47,446 nucleotides of DNA. Source: Oscillospiraceae bacterium (GTDB lineage: Bacteria; Bacillota; Clostridia; Oscillospirales; Oscillospiraceae). A program made the position numbers and the translations under genes. The stretch covers positions 1 through 47,446 of the forward strand of contig JAFQZI010000079.1 of the NCBI GenBank assembly GCA_017406005.1, given 5' to 3'. Under the pieces are notes generated by a model. The model ran no database searches. It was not told the origin of the DNA and saw only the letters and a list, made by a program, of their open reading frames with translations. Below, piece by piece: positions 1 to 9,532 of this stretch (positions within the stretch are counted from its first letter, which is position 1; every line of letters begins with the position of its first letter).

Positions 1-300
1 GATCGCCTTCACACTCGGGTCGGTCACGTGCACGCCCATGGCGTGGCAGGAGATCTCGGAAATGTTCTCATCCGCAAACGGAACCTTGTTGCGGCCGTAG
101 CCGGTACCGATGAGGTACTCCAGCTCCTTGCTGCTCTTCAGGCCGACCTGCTTCAGAACTTCATCCATCGCCGCAATGGCACTCTGCTCGGAATTGATCT
201 TGCTCTTAATCGTGGTGTCGGCAACCATCTTGCCGTTCTCGTCCAGAATAACTGCCTTGGTGTAGGTGGATCCAACGTCGCAACCGCCGAAATATTTCAT
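1..300 (-). CDS. 2-hydroxyacyl-CoA dehydratase activase (ASKHA ATPase), 3' part cut by window edge
   Basis: This is the N-terminal 100 residues of an activator of the HgdC/BcrA type. It begins MKYFGGCDVGSTYTKAV, the phosphate-1 motif of ASKHA-fold ATPases, and continues with a GTGYGRNKV segment typical of these activases. The family is a homodimer that holds one [4Fe-4S] cluster and uses ATP hydrolysis to push one low-potential electron into the partner dehydratase. The cluster cysteines would lie beyond the window edge, so they cannot be checked. It is the last visible gene of the minus-strand operon and starts 28 bases after the large dehydratase subunit, so it very probably serves that enzyme. 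Family confidence is high; the substrate of the system is unknown. Confidence 0.9.
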   Translation of the reverse strand, partial: MKYFGGCDVGSTYTKAVILDENGKMVADTTIKSKINSEQSAIAAMDEVLKQVGLKSSKELEYLIGTGYGRNKVPFADENISEISCHAMGVHVTDPSVKAI

Positions 301-328
301 AATATGTATATCCTCCAAATCAATATTA

Positions 329-2125
329 TTACATGCAGACTTCGTCTTCGAATTCTACCAGGGACGGGTCAACCGGCTCGGCACGCATGACCGTGCGCAT
401 ATACTCGTTGACCTTGTCGCGCATCGTGCGGCGGGAAACCGTACGCGGATCCATGAGGTCGTGCTCGACCCAGATCAGGTCGTAGCCGCGCTGACGGCCC
501 TGCTCGTCCAGGAGGCCCTGAACCGTTGCCATGTTCTTGCAGGCAACATTCTGATACATGATGATCAGCTTTGCATTCCAGGCTTCGCACTGGCGCCAGC
601 ATTCATCTACGACGTTCTGGTAACCGCCGTTTGTATGACGGCGCATAACCATACGCTCGTACAGACGGGCCAGGTCACGAAGCGCCTCTTCCTTGTCTTC
701 GGTTTCCAGATGCTTCGTGTAGTTGAGCGATTCCATCTCAACCAGAACATCGATACCCCAGCAGTTGGCAAGCCAGTTCGAGAAGTTGGCATAGTAGTGA
801 GCCGGGCAGGACCAGACCAGAGCGCGGTACTTCATCTTGCGTGCGGGCCATGCGGTCTCGCCATTCTCATAAGCCTTGTGCAGCATCTTGTTCATCTTCT
901 GCATCTCAGGCAAAACACGCGGGTCGATACCGCCGTCCATTTCATAGTTCCACTTGCGGAAGAGCTCATAGCTCGGCCCGATGAACTGCGGACGGGAAGT
1001 CTTGTTGATCTCCCACTTCTGAAGTTCAAGATCCGTCTCCTGGTTAAAGCGCTTCATGCAGGTAAAGTAGTGATCCCAGTTCCATTTGGCTCCGGTGGCG
1101 TCCTCAATGGCCTTAATGCAGGCTTTAATGTCTTCGGCGCCCATCTGTACGGTTTCCTCATCCAGGTAACGAACCGGGAAGCAGAGATGGAAGACCGGAA
1201 TATTGGGGAAGCGGCGGGCAAAGTAGGAACTCGCCATCGTGGAACCGTCGCAGGGCATGGAGCTGGAGATAAACAGGGAGCCCATGTCGGGAAGTGCATT
1301 AATCACCAGCGCACCGCATTCGGAGGACGGAACCGGGCAGGTATCGGAAGGAAGACCGTAGCTTTCCACCGCATCGATATACGGGATGCAGACAAGCTGG
1401 TCAATTTCAGAGACGAGGAACATCGGGAGAAGCTGATGCGGGATCGCAAGCAGATCCGGGAAGCCTGCGGCGATCTGACCCATGGTCATCTCGTCAAAGG
1501 TGAAGAGCATCTTGTTGAGCTCGTCGCTGTTGCCGTTCTTGCGGTCTGCTTTGGAAAGGAGAACCAGGTTCTCGGCAACATAGCGGAAAATGGAGAAGGT
1601 TGCGGCATGGCTCATGCGGAGGTTGGAACCGCGCAGACCCATGATATTTTTGTCCATAAAGCCGTGGCAGCAGAAATAGGAGATCATCCAGCGATACCAC
1701 AGCGCGCTGTTCATGGCGGGAATCAGATCCTTGGAGAAGGTCATGAGGAGCATGCCCCACATGCGTGCCCACTCCCAGAAATCGTAGGCAGTATCCACAA
1801 CGCCGCGCCACTCACGACGCACGGTGCACATGGCGCCCTTGCGATAGAGACGGCCGAGGCTGCGCTCGCCGTTTACTACGCGATCCCACTTCTCTTTGCT
1901 GTCAAGAGCCATGAAGTCTTCGTATTCGCTCTTGATCCGTTCCTTATCGGACTTCAGAATGTCAACCATGCCTTCACCGAAGGCTTTCCAGTCGGTTCCG
2001 GCAAGCATCTTGCCAAAGATGCCCATGACTTCTTTCAGGTTTTCTCCCTGTTTTTTCCACTCAATGTTATCTTTGGCTTTAAAGAATTTCGGATTTGGGT
2101 ACTGTACTTTCTGAGCTTTTGCCAT
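329..2125 (-). CDS. 2-hydroxyacyl-CoA dehydratase / benzoyl-CoA reductase-type subunit, long form
   Basis: The 598-residue protein belongs to the HgdA/BcrB superfamily, whose members bind a [4Fe-4S] cluster and either dehydrate 2-hydroxyacyl-CoA or reduce aromatic acyl-CoA by ketyl-radical chemistry. Its start codon shares one base with the stop of the preceding 398-residue subunit (TAATG), so the two are translationally coupled, as expected for a heterodimer. It is clearly longer than the roughly 400-480 residues usual for alpha subunits; the extra length includes a charged N-terminal stretch. Cysteines scattered near residues 430-500 are candidate cluster ligands, but I cannot assign them without alignment. 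The downstream activase and upstream partner subunit support the call. Whether it acts on an amino-acid-derived or an aromatic substrate cannot be told from the sequence. Confidence 0.85.
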   Translation of the reverse strand: MAKAQKVQYPNPKFFKAKDNIEWKKQGENLKEVMGIFGKMLAGTDWKAFGEGMVDILKSDKERIKSEYEDFMALDSKEKWDRVVNGERSLGRLYRKGAMCTVRREWRGVVDTAYDFWEWARMWGMLLMTFSKDLIPAMNSALWYRWMISYFCCHGFMDKNIMGLRGSNLRMSHAATFSIFRYVAENLVLLSKADRKNGNSDELNKMLFTFDEMTMGQIAAGFPDLLAIPHQLLPMFLVSEIDQLVCIPYIDAVESYGLPSDTCPVPSSECGALVINALPDMGSLFISSSMPCDGSTMASSYFARRFPNIPVFHLCFPVRYLDEETVQMGAEDIKACIKAIEDATGAKWNWDHYFTCMKRFNQETDLELQKWEINKTSRPQFIGPSYELFRKWNYEMDGGIDPRVLPEMQKMNKMLHKAYENGETAWPARKMKYRALVWSCPAHYYANFSNWLANCWGIDVLVEMESLNYTKHLETEDKEEALRDLARLYERMVMRRHTNGGYQNVVDECWRQCEAWNAKLIIMYQNVACKNMATVQGLLDEQGRQRGYDLIWVEHDLMDPRTVSRRTMRDKVNEYMRTVMRAEPVDPSLVEFEDEVCM

Positions 2126-3321
2126 TACTCGACGCCCTCCTCTTTATGAATGCGTTTGATCTCAAGCGATTCCACGAAGGCCTGGCAACGGGTCCGGAGC
2201 TGACCGGAATTGCCGTTGTTGTACAGACGATCGATGGAAAGCACGGGCCAGCCGTATTCATCGTGCATAATGTGGCTGACAAGGGCACGTTCGAAGCCCC
2301 AGTAGTCACAATATTTCATCTGCTCATAAATAATGCCCTCTGCACCGTATTCCTTCGCCAGGCGGTCTGAGGTCTCACGGCGCTGCATGACCTTTTCATC
2401 GGAGATGTAACGGGCGCACTCGGAAACTTCCATATAATGGCGGCAGATCTGAGTCAGGACGTCTTCCTTATCGTTCAGCTCAATCACTTCACGACCGGGA
2501 GTCGAGCCGAAGCAGTAACGGTCAGATACCACCAGGGCGCCGCAGCCTTCAATCAGCTTGGTGAGGTTGGGATCGTCAATTTCGGAGCCGACAATCGCAA
2601 CTCTGGCCCGGAACGGATTCTTGCGGTCGGGACGCCTTGCCTTGATCTCTTCCAGTGTCTCGCGCAGGTAGGGAAGAATCTCGCTCTTCGGGCAGACATA
2701 AGTGACCAGGTTCAGGACATGGAACTCATAGCCCGTAATCACCGGGTTCTTTCTCTTGCGCAGCTGTCCGATTTCAGAGATGATGCGGCAGACTTCATTG
2801 TGTTCTTCCACCGCTTTTCGGAGCGCGTCGTCCGAGGTGTCAACACCGAACACTTCGGTCAGACGGTCCAGAACCCGGACGCGCATCTGTCTGCGATAGC
2901 CTTCAATGGTATAGTCAGTGATCTTGAAAGGCATATCGGTATGCGTCACGAAGAAATCCGGATTCTCGTTGACCTGAAGGATTTCAAAGTGTTCCATCGA
3001 ACGGTTCATCATCGAGCAGGCATCGACGCCGATCAGCGCATTCAGGAACTGATACCCGCCTTCAATGGCACGCTCCAGAAGAGCGCGGGCATATTCGCAG
3101 GTGTAGTTCGACATGTAATACGTTGCAATGTCGATGGAGCCGGTGTTGGGCGCGCGGAGCCTGGTCGAGAAGCACTTGTCAACATTGAGAATCACTTCCG
3201 GGATATGGAAGCAGGTATAGCCGAGGCAGATGCCGCCTTCGGCCTTTTTCTTCTCAATCAGTTCGTTGTCAGCGTTCTCAAGCAGCCTCTCAAAGTAGAT
3301 CAAATGCTTAAGATCTTTCAA
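2125..3321 (-). CDS. 2-hydroxyacyl-CoA dehydratase second subunit (HgdB/BcrC-like)
   Basis: At 398 residues this matches the usual size of beta subunits. The N-terminal GYTCFHIPEVIL segment is the characteristic region in which a cysteine ligates the [4Fe-4S] cluster; Cys32 and Cys37 are nearby. The segment RRPDRKNPFRARVAIVGSEI followed by a glycine-rich core is typical of the family fold. It overlaps the start of the larger subunit by one base and follows the CooC-like ATPase gene by 18 bases. In the family the two subunits form a heterodimer that receives electrons from the activase. Assignment to the family is firm; orthology to a particular pathway (2-hydroxyglutarate, lactate, phenyllactate or an aromatic acid) is open. 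Confidence 0.87.
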   Translation of the reverse strand: MKDLKHLIYFERLLENADNELIEKKKAEGGICLGYTCFHIPEVILNVDKCFSTRLRAPNTGSIDIATYYMSNYTCEYARALLERAIEGGYQFLNALIGVDACSMMNRSMEHFEILQVNENPDFFVTHTDMPFKITDYTIEGYRRQMRVRVLDRLTEVFGVDTSDDALRKAVEEHNEVCRIISEIGQLRKRKNPVITGYEFHVLNLVTYVCPKSEILPYLRETLEEIKARRPDRKNPFRARVAIVGSEIDDPNLTKLIEGCGALVVSDRYCFGSTPGREVIELNDKEDVLTQICRHYMEVSECARYISDEKVMQRRETSDRLAKEYGAEGIIYEQMKYCDYWGFERALVSHIMHDEYGWPVLSIDRLYNNGNSGQLRTRCQAFVESLEIKRIHKEEGVE

Positions 3322-3339
3322 ATGTTACACCTCTTCTTC

Positions 3340-4104
3340 CTATAAGATTTCTATTTTTTGGAGTGCTTCCTCCACTCCCTTGAGCATAGCGGAATCTGCG
3401 GGAAGATCCAACACACTCTGCCCCCGGATGTCGTTGGCGGCAAAGGCACTGTCCGCAGGGATCGCCGTGAGAATCTCAACTCCGGGAAGACTGATCAGAT
3501 CGACCAGTTCCGGGTTTGTCACACGGTTGATGATAATACCGATGCGGTCATATGCGATGAGTTCATCGGCAACACTCTTGATGGTGGAAATTACCTGCCC
3601 GCCCTTCTTGCTCTGGTCGGTAATCAGCAGAAGATGCGTGACTTTTTCCATGACGCGGCGCTGAATCTGTTCAATACCGGCTTCCCCGTCAATGACAACA
3701 TAGTCAAAACTGCCGGCAAGAAGACCGATCACTTCTTTCAGATAGGAGTTGACTTTGCAATAGCATCCGGAACTCTCAGGCCTGCCGATGGCAAGAAAGG
3801 CAAATCCCGGCAGTTCGACCAGCGCATCAAAAATCCGGAACCGCGCCTCACTGAGCAGTTCAAGTGCTTCCCGTGTTTCTCCATTCTCTACACTGTCGAC
3901 AATGCTCATGCGAATATCGTCCAGCGTAAGCTTTACATCCACGCCAAGCGCTACGGAAAGGCCAACCGCAGGGTCTGCGTCGATTGCAAGAATCTTCTTA
4001 TCCGGATACCGTTCGGCTAAAAGCCGTACGATGGAAGCACAGATCGAGGTCTTGCCAACGCCGCCCTTACCGGCCACCGTAATAATCTTGGCTTCATTTC
4101 CCAT
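3340..4104 (-). CDS. CooC/MinD-type P-loop ATPase, likely metal-centre accessory protein
   Basis: The 254-residue protein opens with a deviant Walker A, GKGGVGKTS (residues 12-20, signature lysine 13), found in SIMIBI ATPases such as CooC, NifH and MinD. It has a CXC motif at Cys114/Cys116. In CooC the equivalent CXC pair sits at the dimer interface and binds nickel or zinc during CO dehydrogenase maturation. DYVVIDGEAGIEQ (residues 134-146) is the Walker B region. No CO dehydrogenase or acetyl-CoA synthase gene is visible; the gene instead leads the dehydratase operon. I infer a role in cluster or metal handling for that enzyme. A purple-black CooC role for a distant CODH cannot be excluded. 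The start is supported by a GGGGGGA ribosome site upstream. Confidence 0.8.
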   Translation of the reverse strand: MGNEAKIITVAGKGGVGKTSICASIVRLLAERYPDKKILAIDADPAVGLSVALGVDVKLTLDDIRMSIVDSVENGETREALELLSEARFRIFDALVELPGFAFLAIGRPESSGCYCKVNSYLKEVIGLLAGSFDYVVIDGEAGIEQIQRRVMEKVTHLLLITDQSKKGGQVISTIKSVADELIAYDRIGIIINRVTNPELVDLISLPGVEILTAIPADSAFAANDIRGQSVLDLPADSAMLKGVEEALQKIEIL

Positions 4105-4200
4105 ATACGTCCCCCCATTTCAGCTGGCTTTTGATCCGATAGCTTCGCTGCAAAGCCGACCGAATACAGCAAAAAAGCATACTATCTCACTATCTTTTGC

Positions 4201-4229
4201 ATTTTAGCATACGGAGGCAAAATATGCAA
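4201..4229 (-). promoter_or_regulatory. sigma-A-type promoter of the dehydratase operon
   Basis: On the minus strand TTGCAT (4229-4224) and TAAAAT (4206-4201) are separated by exactly 17 bases. The first gene of the operon begins about 100 bases downstream, leaving a leader of roughly 90 bases in which I see no clear riboswitch. Confidence 0.7.
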
Positions 4230-4320
4230 GATGAACACAGCGACAACAACTGCATACCGTGTTTTCGTGCAATTTGCAGATAATAATCCTAAGTATAGAC
4301 AAATAGAATTCAGCTGTATA

Positions 4321-4358
4321 AAAACCCGGTACAGAAAACAGCGTCTGTACCGGGGTTT
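4321..4358. terminator. bidirectional terminator after polC
   Basis: AAAACCCGGTACAGA and TCTGTACCGGGGTTTT form a stem of about 15 bp around a short loop, with A and T runs on either side. It closes the long polC operon on the minus strand and could also stop plus-strand transcripts. Confidence 0.85.
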
Positions 4359-4399
4359 TCGCATGTTGCACAAAATGCGTATATAAATTTCGTAAAACA

Positions 4400-7300
4400 T
4401 TACCAACCGTCAAAGGAGACCTGACTGCTGTCCGGCAAATCGCCGAACGCGCCAAGCCTTTTCAGCGCCTCCAGATGCGTCTGGGAAACCTTCGGGCATA
4501 CCGCGCCGATTTCATCCACGGAAACATACTCCGTGACGGACTCCCCTGCCCTGGCAAGGTCCTGAGCGGCCGATTCTCCAAGTCCGCCGATTGCCACATA
4601 GGGCGGCCGGATTTGTCCGTCATCGGTCAGGAGAAATCTGGATGCATCGGATTTGCGGAATTCGATCGGTGCAAAACGGAATCCCCGCATGTTGAATTCA
4701 TATACAGCCTCCAGCGTAACCAGAAGGTCTTCTTCATTGGCTGTCAGGCTTGCGGCACGGCGCAGTTCATTGATTTTCCGCCGGACCTTCTCAGTCCCGC
4801 CGCACATCATCTCCGCATCAAACCCGCCCTTCTGACTCCGCCTGTAGAAATAGGCGGAATAGAAGGCCAGCGGTTCATGGACCTTAAACCACGCGATTCG
4901 AAACGCCATCATGACATAAGCAACCGCGTGTGCCTTCGGGAAAAGATATGCAATCTTTCGGGCGGACTCCACCCACCAGCCGGGCACGCCCATATCTTTC
5001 ATCTGCTGTTCCGCATCATCCGGAAACTGGCCGGTTTTCTTGACCTTTCCCTTACGCACAGCCTCCATGGTCTTAAAGGCAAGCGACGGCTGCATTCCCC
5101 TGTCGATCAGGTAGCTCATGATGTCGTCGCGGCAGCCTATCGTTTCGTCAACCGTGGCGGTTCCGTCCACAATCAGGTCGTGGATGTTTCCGGCCCACAC
5201 GTCGGTGCCGTGCGAGAATCCGGAAAGGCGCACCAGGGTGTCAAACTGCTTCGGCTGTGTATCCACCAGCATCTGCCTGGTAAAAGCAGTGCCGAACTCC
5301 GGCACGCCGATGGTACCGGTATCGCCGATAATCGGATCTCCCTTTGAAAGGCCGAGCGCTTCCGGACTGGTGAATATGCTCATGGTTTCCGGATCCGAAA
5401 GTGAGATTTCCTTCGCGTTCACTCCGGTCATGTCTTCCATCATACGTATCATGGTGGGATCATCGTGACCGAGCTCGTCAAGCTTCAGGAGATTGTCTTC
5501 CATGCAGTGATACTCAAAATGCGTGGTGATGATGTCGGAGTTCGGGTCATCCGCCGGGTGTTGAACCGGGCAGAAATCCGTCACGTCCATGTCCTGCGGG
5601 ATCACGACCAGCCCGCCGGGATGCTGCCCGGTCGTGCGTTTGATCCCGACCAGCCCGCCGGCCAGCCTGTTTTCCTCGGCATGCGTGGCTTTGATTCCCC
5701 GCTCCTCGAGATATTTTTTGACATAACCGTAGGCTGTCTTTTCGGCAAGAGTACCGATGGTGCCGGCACGGAAAACATGATCGGAACCGAACAGTACTTC
5801 CGTGTATTTGTGGGCTCTGGCCTGATATTCCCCCGAGAAGTTCAGGTCGATATCCGGTGTTTTCTCATTCCCCGGAAATCCAAGGAAGGTCTCAAAGGGG
5901 ATGTTAAATCCGTCTCTGAGCAGTTTCGCACCGCAGCAGGGACAGTCTTTCTCCGGCATGTCGGCACCGCACCCGTAACTCTCGCCCAAAGCATCCTCCA
6001 GAGGCAGCTGTTCGACCATATCCGGCTTCCAGGCAAAATGCTGCATGGGAAATTCCGAATAGCAGCAGTCCGGACAGACATAATGCGGCGGAAGAGAGTT
6101 TACCTCGGTGATTCCGGACAGAAAGGCAACCATCGAAGACCCGACGCTTCCCCGGCTTCCAACCAGGTAGCCGTGCTCCAGGGAATTCTGGACCAGTTTC
6201 TGCGCACTCATGTAAATCACATCATAGTTGTGATCCAGAATGGTATTCAATTCCGTTTCGACACGCTCGGTCACAAGCGGCGGCGGAGTCTTTCCGTAAA
6301 CCCGGTGCATTTTTTCTAGAACCAGCATTTTGAGATCTTCAGCCGAGTTTTCAATCTTTGGCGGAAACAGGCCCTTCGGAAGCAGCTGGATCTCCTCGAC
6401 TTCATCTGCAATCGCGCGGGTGTTGGTTATTACCACTTCGCGGGCCGTCTCTTCACCGAGATATTGGAACTCCTGCAGCATCTCATCCGTCGTTCTGAAG
6501 AAAATGGGGCAGTCCCGATCCGGATCTGAGAATTTTTTGGCCGCCTGGAGGATCTTTCGGTACTGCTCGTCCTCCGGGTCCATAAAATGCACGTCGCCGG
6601 TGGCAACAACAGGCTTTCCCAGCTCTCTGCCGATCCGCAGAATCGTCCGGTTATAATCTTCCAGAACCTGCGCAGACTCTACCCTTCCGTCTTCAATCAG
6701 AAAGGCATTGTTGCAGATCGGCTGGATCTCCAGATAATCATAGTAGGAGGCAATCCTGCGGAGTTCTTCATCCTCCTCGCCTCGCATGACCGCACCGTAA
6801 AGCTCTCCCATCCCGCAGGCAGAGCCGACCAGGATTCCTTCCCGGTGCTCTTCGAGCAGGCTCTTCGGAATGATTGGGCTTCTGTCAAAGTGCTTCAGGT
6901 ACGATTGCGAGATCATTTCGTACAGGTTTTTCAGGCCTTTCCGGTTTTTGACCAGAAGAATCATATGCCAGGTTTTCTGTACGTCGCTGCGCTTCAGGCT
7001 CTGATATACCGCTTCGGCTCCCCGCAGGGTACCGGCGCCGTGCTCCTGCAGCATTGGGAGAAACTTCTCCATAATTCTTGCAACCACCAGCGCGTCATCG
7101 CTGGCCCGATGATGGTTGAACTTCGGAAGATTCAGATGGTTGGAAACCGTGTCCAGTTTAAAGCGCTTCAGATCGGTCAAGAGCGCCTGGCTCAGGGTCA
7201 GGGTATCCAGATAGACCGGGTGAAAGTCCAGACCGCAGCGTTTTGCGCTCTCTCTCATGAAACTGGTATCGAAGTGGGCATTGTGCGCCACCAGCGGCCG

Positions 7301-8467
7301 ATCCCCTGCAAAGGCGAGGAAAGCCTGCATTGCGTCTTTTTCATCCGGCGCGTTCATCACATCGTCATTCCGGATGCCGGTCAGTTCCGTGATCTCGTCA
7401 GGGATCTGCCGCCCCGGATTCACAAAGGTGTCGAAAGATTTCAGGATACTGCCGCCGGAAAAAATAACCGCCCCGATTTCAATCATGCGGTCATTCTGAG
7501 CGTTCAGACCGGTGGTTTCAATGTCAAATGCGACAAACTCTGTATGGAGCGGCAGGTCCGAGTCTCCGATTACGGCATGGCTGAGATCAATGTCGTTTTT
7601 GTAATAGGCCTCGAGACCATAAATGATTTTGACGCCGAGTTTCCTGCCCGCGGACCACATATCCGGAAAAGCCTGGGCAACCCCATGATCGGTTACGGCA
7701 ACCGCCTGCATCCCCCAGTCCGCAGCGCGTTTGACCACGGCTTTCGGATCGGTCAGCGCATCAAGGGCGGAGAAGCGGGTGTGCAGGTGCAGTTCCACGC
7801 GTTTTTCCGGGGCATTGTCCGGGCGCAGTTTCTTTTTTGATTTCACAATGTTCTTTGGCTCAAGAACCATGTCGTCGTCAAATTTTGAATAACCGATTTC
7901 GCCCTGAACCGTCAGATGGCTGCCTTCCGCAATTCTGTCGAGAACACTCTGATCTTCATCGGAACGCAGGAATCTCGTCACCCGGATGCTGTTGGTATGG
8001 TCCGTAATGTCGAATGACAACACCGCGCCGCCGCGTTTTTGCAGCTGACGGCTGGAAACGGCAAAAACGTCCCCTTCCACTGTCACCCTGCCCGATTCCA
8101 GAGTCAGGGTATCCATCGAAACCGGCTGCTGACGGATGGAACGGCCCATCAGGACATCTCCCGCCGGCACATTTGGGCCTGCGGCGGCGGTCCCTAAAAA
8201 CTCAGTACCAGATTTCTGAATCTCGGTTCTGGGATAATCTGGATCAAGCTTCACACTTTTCAGCCCGTAAAGCAGAGCAATCCGGTCTTCCAGCTGCTTC
8301 TGCTCCACTGGCGACGGCATTGCCGCAAACTTGGCTTCGATTTCCATCCTGGCTTCCGCCGCATGAACCTTCACCTGGGTAATATGTGATTTTTCCAGTC
8401 CGCCTGCCAGATCATGCAGATCCCGGCAGTCCGGAAAAATGGTTAAAAACGGTGTATATTCCATCAC
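4400..8467 (-). CDS. polC: DNA polymerase III alpha subunit, PolC type
   Basis: The 1355-residue replicase has the full PolC layout. An OB-fold region lies around residues 115-215. The PHP domain is split by the proofreading exonuclease: HLHTRFSALDALT and VTDHGVAQAFPD belong to PHP, and FVAFDIETTGLN, LVAHNAHFDTSF and HHRASDDA are exonuclease motifs I-III. GSRGSVGSSMVAFLSG and the palm motif PDIDLNFSGEYQ, with catalytic aspartates, follow. A zinc-binding cysteine set (CPDC and CPCC) lies between fingers and palm. It is somewhat shorter than the roughly 1430-residue Bacillus protein, mainly at the N-terminus. It is the last gene of the operon and begins one base after ispG ends. It performs leading and lagging strand synthesis in Firmicutes. 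Confidence 0.97.
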   Translation of the reverse strand: MMEYTPFLTIFPDCRDLHDLAGGLEKSHITQVKVHAAEARMEIEAKFAAMPSPVEQKQLEDRIALLYGLKSVKLDPDYPRTEIQKSGTEFLGTAAAGPNVPAGDVLMGRSIRQQPVSMDTLTLESGRVTVEGDVFAVSSRQLQKRGGAVLSFDITDHTNSIRVTRFLRSDEDQSVLDRIAEGSHLTVQGEIGYSKFDDDMVLEPKNIVKSKKKLRPDNAPEKRVELHLHTRFSALDALTDPKAVVKRAADWGMQAVAVTDHGVAQAFPDMWSAGRKLGVKIIYGLEAYYKNDIDLSHAVIGDSDLPLHTEFVAFDIETTGLNAQNDRMIEIGAVIFSGGSILKSFDTFVNPGRQIPDEITELTGIRNDDVMNAPDEKDAMQAFLAFAGDRPLVAHNAHFDTSFMRESAKRCGLDFHPVYLDTLTLSQALLTDLKRFKLDTVSNHLNLPKFNHHRASDDALVVARIMEKFLPMLQEHGAGTLRGAEAVYQSLKRSDVQKTWHMILLVKNRKGLKNLYEMISQSYLKHFDRSPIIPKSLLEEHREGILVGSACGMGELYGAVMRGEEDEELRRIASYYDYLEIQPICNNAFLIEDGRVESAQVLEDYNRTILRIGRELGKPVVATGDVHFMDPEDEQYRKILQAAKKFSDPDRDCPIFFRTTDEMLQEFQYLGEETAREVVITNTRAIADEVEEIQLLPKGLFPPKIENSAEDLKMLVLEKMHRVYGKTPPPLVTERVETELNTILDHNYDVIYMSAQKLVQNSLEHGYLVGSRGSVGSSMVAFLSGITEVNSLPPHYVCPDCCYSEFPMQHFAWKPDMVEQLPLEDALGESYGCGADMPEKDCPCCGAKLLRDGFNIPFETFLGFPGNEKTPDIDLNFSGEYQARAHKYTEVLFGSDHVFRAGTIGTLAEKTAYGYVKKYLEERGIKATHAEENRLAGGLVGIKRTTGQHPGGLVVIPQDMDVTDFCPVQHPADDPNSDIITTHFEYHCMEDNLLKLDELGHDDPTMIRMMEDMTGVNAKEISLSDPETMSIFTSPEALGLSKGDPIIGDTGTIGVPEFGTAFTRQMLVDTQPKQFDTLVRLSGFSHGTDVWAGNIHDLIVDGTATVDETIGCRDDIMSYLIDRGMQPSLAFKTMEAVRKGKVKKTGQFPDDAEQQMKDMGVPGWWVESARKIAYLFPKAHAVAYVMMAFRIAWFKVHEPLAFYSAYFYRRSQKGGFDAEMMCGGTEKVRRKINELRRAASLTANEEDLLVTLEAVYEFNMRGFRFAPIEFRKSDASRFLLTDDGQIRPPYVAIGGLGESAAQDLARAGESVTEYVSVDEIGAVCPKVSQTHLEALKRLGAFGDLPDSSQVSFDGW

Positions 8468-8468
8468 A

Positions 8469-9518
8469 TCAAGATTCTTCGATCAGTTCCATCAGCCTAG
8501 CGAGCAATTCCTCATATGGATACGTTCCAAGCACTTCGCCTTTCCGGAACAAGATCCCCCTTTCTTTCCCGCCGGCGATCCCGTAGTCAGCTTCCCTTGC
8601 CTCTCCCGGGCCGTTTACCACACAACCCATCACGGCAACGGTAATATCCCGGTCGAGATTACGCACTCTGTTTTCCACTTCCTCTGCAAGAGCGATCAGG
8701 TTGATTTCCGTTCGCCCGCAGGTCGGGCAGGAAACGAATTTGACTCCGCCCGTGCGCAAGCCGGCCGCTTTCAAAATGGCAATTCCGGCAGAGACCTCAC
8801 GGACAGGGTCGGCCGTCAGTGAAACACGGATGGTGTTTCCGATCTCTTCGCTGAGAAGGGTCCCGATCCCGACAGCGGACTGGATGGTTCCGTTCCATTC
8901 GGTTCCGGTTTCCGTGACTCCCAAATGAAGCGGGAACGGAAACTCCTCCGCCGCCAGGCGATATGCCGCAATCGTCAGCGGTACTGTCGACGACTTCAGA
9001 GACAAGCAGATATCCTCAAAACCATACTTCAGCAGGAGTGCCGCATGGCGTCTCGCACTCTCCACCATTGCTTCCGGACAGGGGTGGCCGTATTTTTCCA
9101 AAAGCGGCTTTTCCAGGCTGCCGGCATTCACGCCGATACGGATCGGAATTTTCCTCTCACGGCATGATTCTGCCACAGCCTTGACGTTCTCTTCTCCGCC
9201 GATGTTCCCGGGATTAATACGGATCTTATCGATGCCGCGTTCAGCGCACAGCAATGCCAGCCGATAATCAAAATGAATATCCGCAACAAGGGGCACGTCT
9301 GTTCTGTTTTTGATCTCTTCAATGGCAAATGCCGAACGTTCGTCCGGCACAGCAAGGCGGACAATGTCAACGCCGGCGGCACGCAGTGCACGAATCTGGG
9401 TGACCGTTGCTTCCACATCCCAGGTTTTGGTATTGCACATGCTTTGCACGGTAACCGGAGCATCGCCGCCGATATAAACCTTGCCGACGCGAATTTGTGT
9501 TGTTTCGGTACGCTTCAT
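8469..9518 (-). CDS. ispG: 4-hydroxy-3-methylbut-2-enyl diphosphate synthase
   Basis: IspG (GcpE) converts methylerythritol cyclodiphosphate to HMBPP in the MEP isoprenoid pathway using a [4Fe-4S] cluster. The 349-residue protein has the TIM-barrel start RVGKVYIGGDAPVTVQSMCN and the C-terminal cluster ligands in SCPTCGR (Cys264, Cys267) and GCVVNGPGE (Cys299, with Glu306 as the fourth ligand typical of the family). Length is normal. It sits between rseP and polC, and dxr of the same pathway lies two genes upstream, so transcription couples two MEP steps with membrane proteolysis and replication. Confidence 0.97.
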   Translation of the reverse strand: MKRTETTQIRVGKVYIGGDAPVTVQSMCNTKTWDVEATVTQIRALRAAGVDIVRLAVPDERSAFAIEEIKNRTDVPLVADIHFDYRLALLCAERGIDKIRINPGNIGGEENVKAVAESCRERKIPIRIGVNAGSLEKPLLEKYGHPCPEAMVESARRHAALLLKYGFEDICLSLKSSTVPLTIAAYRLAAEEFPFPLHLGVTETGTEWNGTIQSAVGIGTLLSEEIGNTIRVSLTADPVREVSAGIAILKAAGLRTGGVKFVSCPTCGRTEINLIALAEEVENRVRNLDRDITVAVMGCVVNGPGEAREADYGIAGGKERGILFRKGEVLGTYPYEELLARLMELIEES

Positions 9519-9532
9519 GGGTTCCTCCGAAG

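Noticed and set aside
266-2149. Long plus-strand frame of 627 codons
   Set aside because: It lies antisense to the well-supported dehydratase subunit and has no recognisable domain; high GC third positions commonly open such frames.
4182-4455. Minus-strand frames of 74 and 83 codons between the dehydratase operon and polC
   Set aside because: They cross the polC terminator and the dehydratase promoter and contain no domain or ribosome site.
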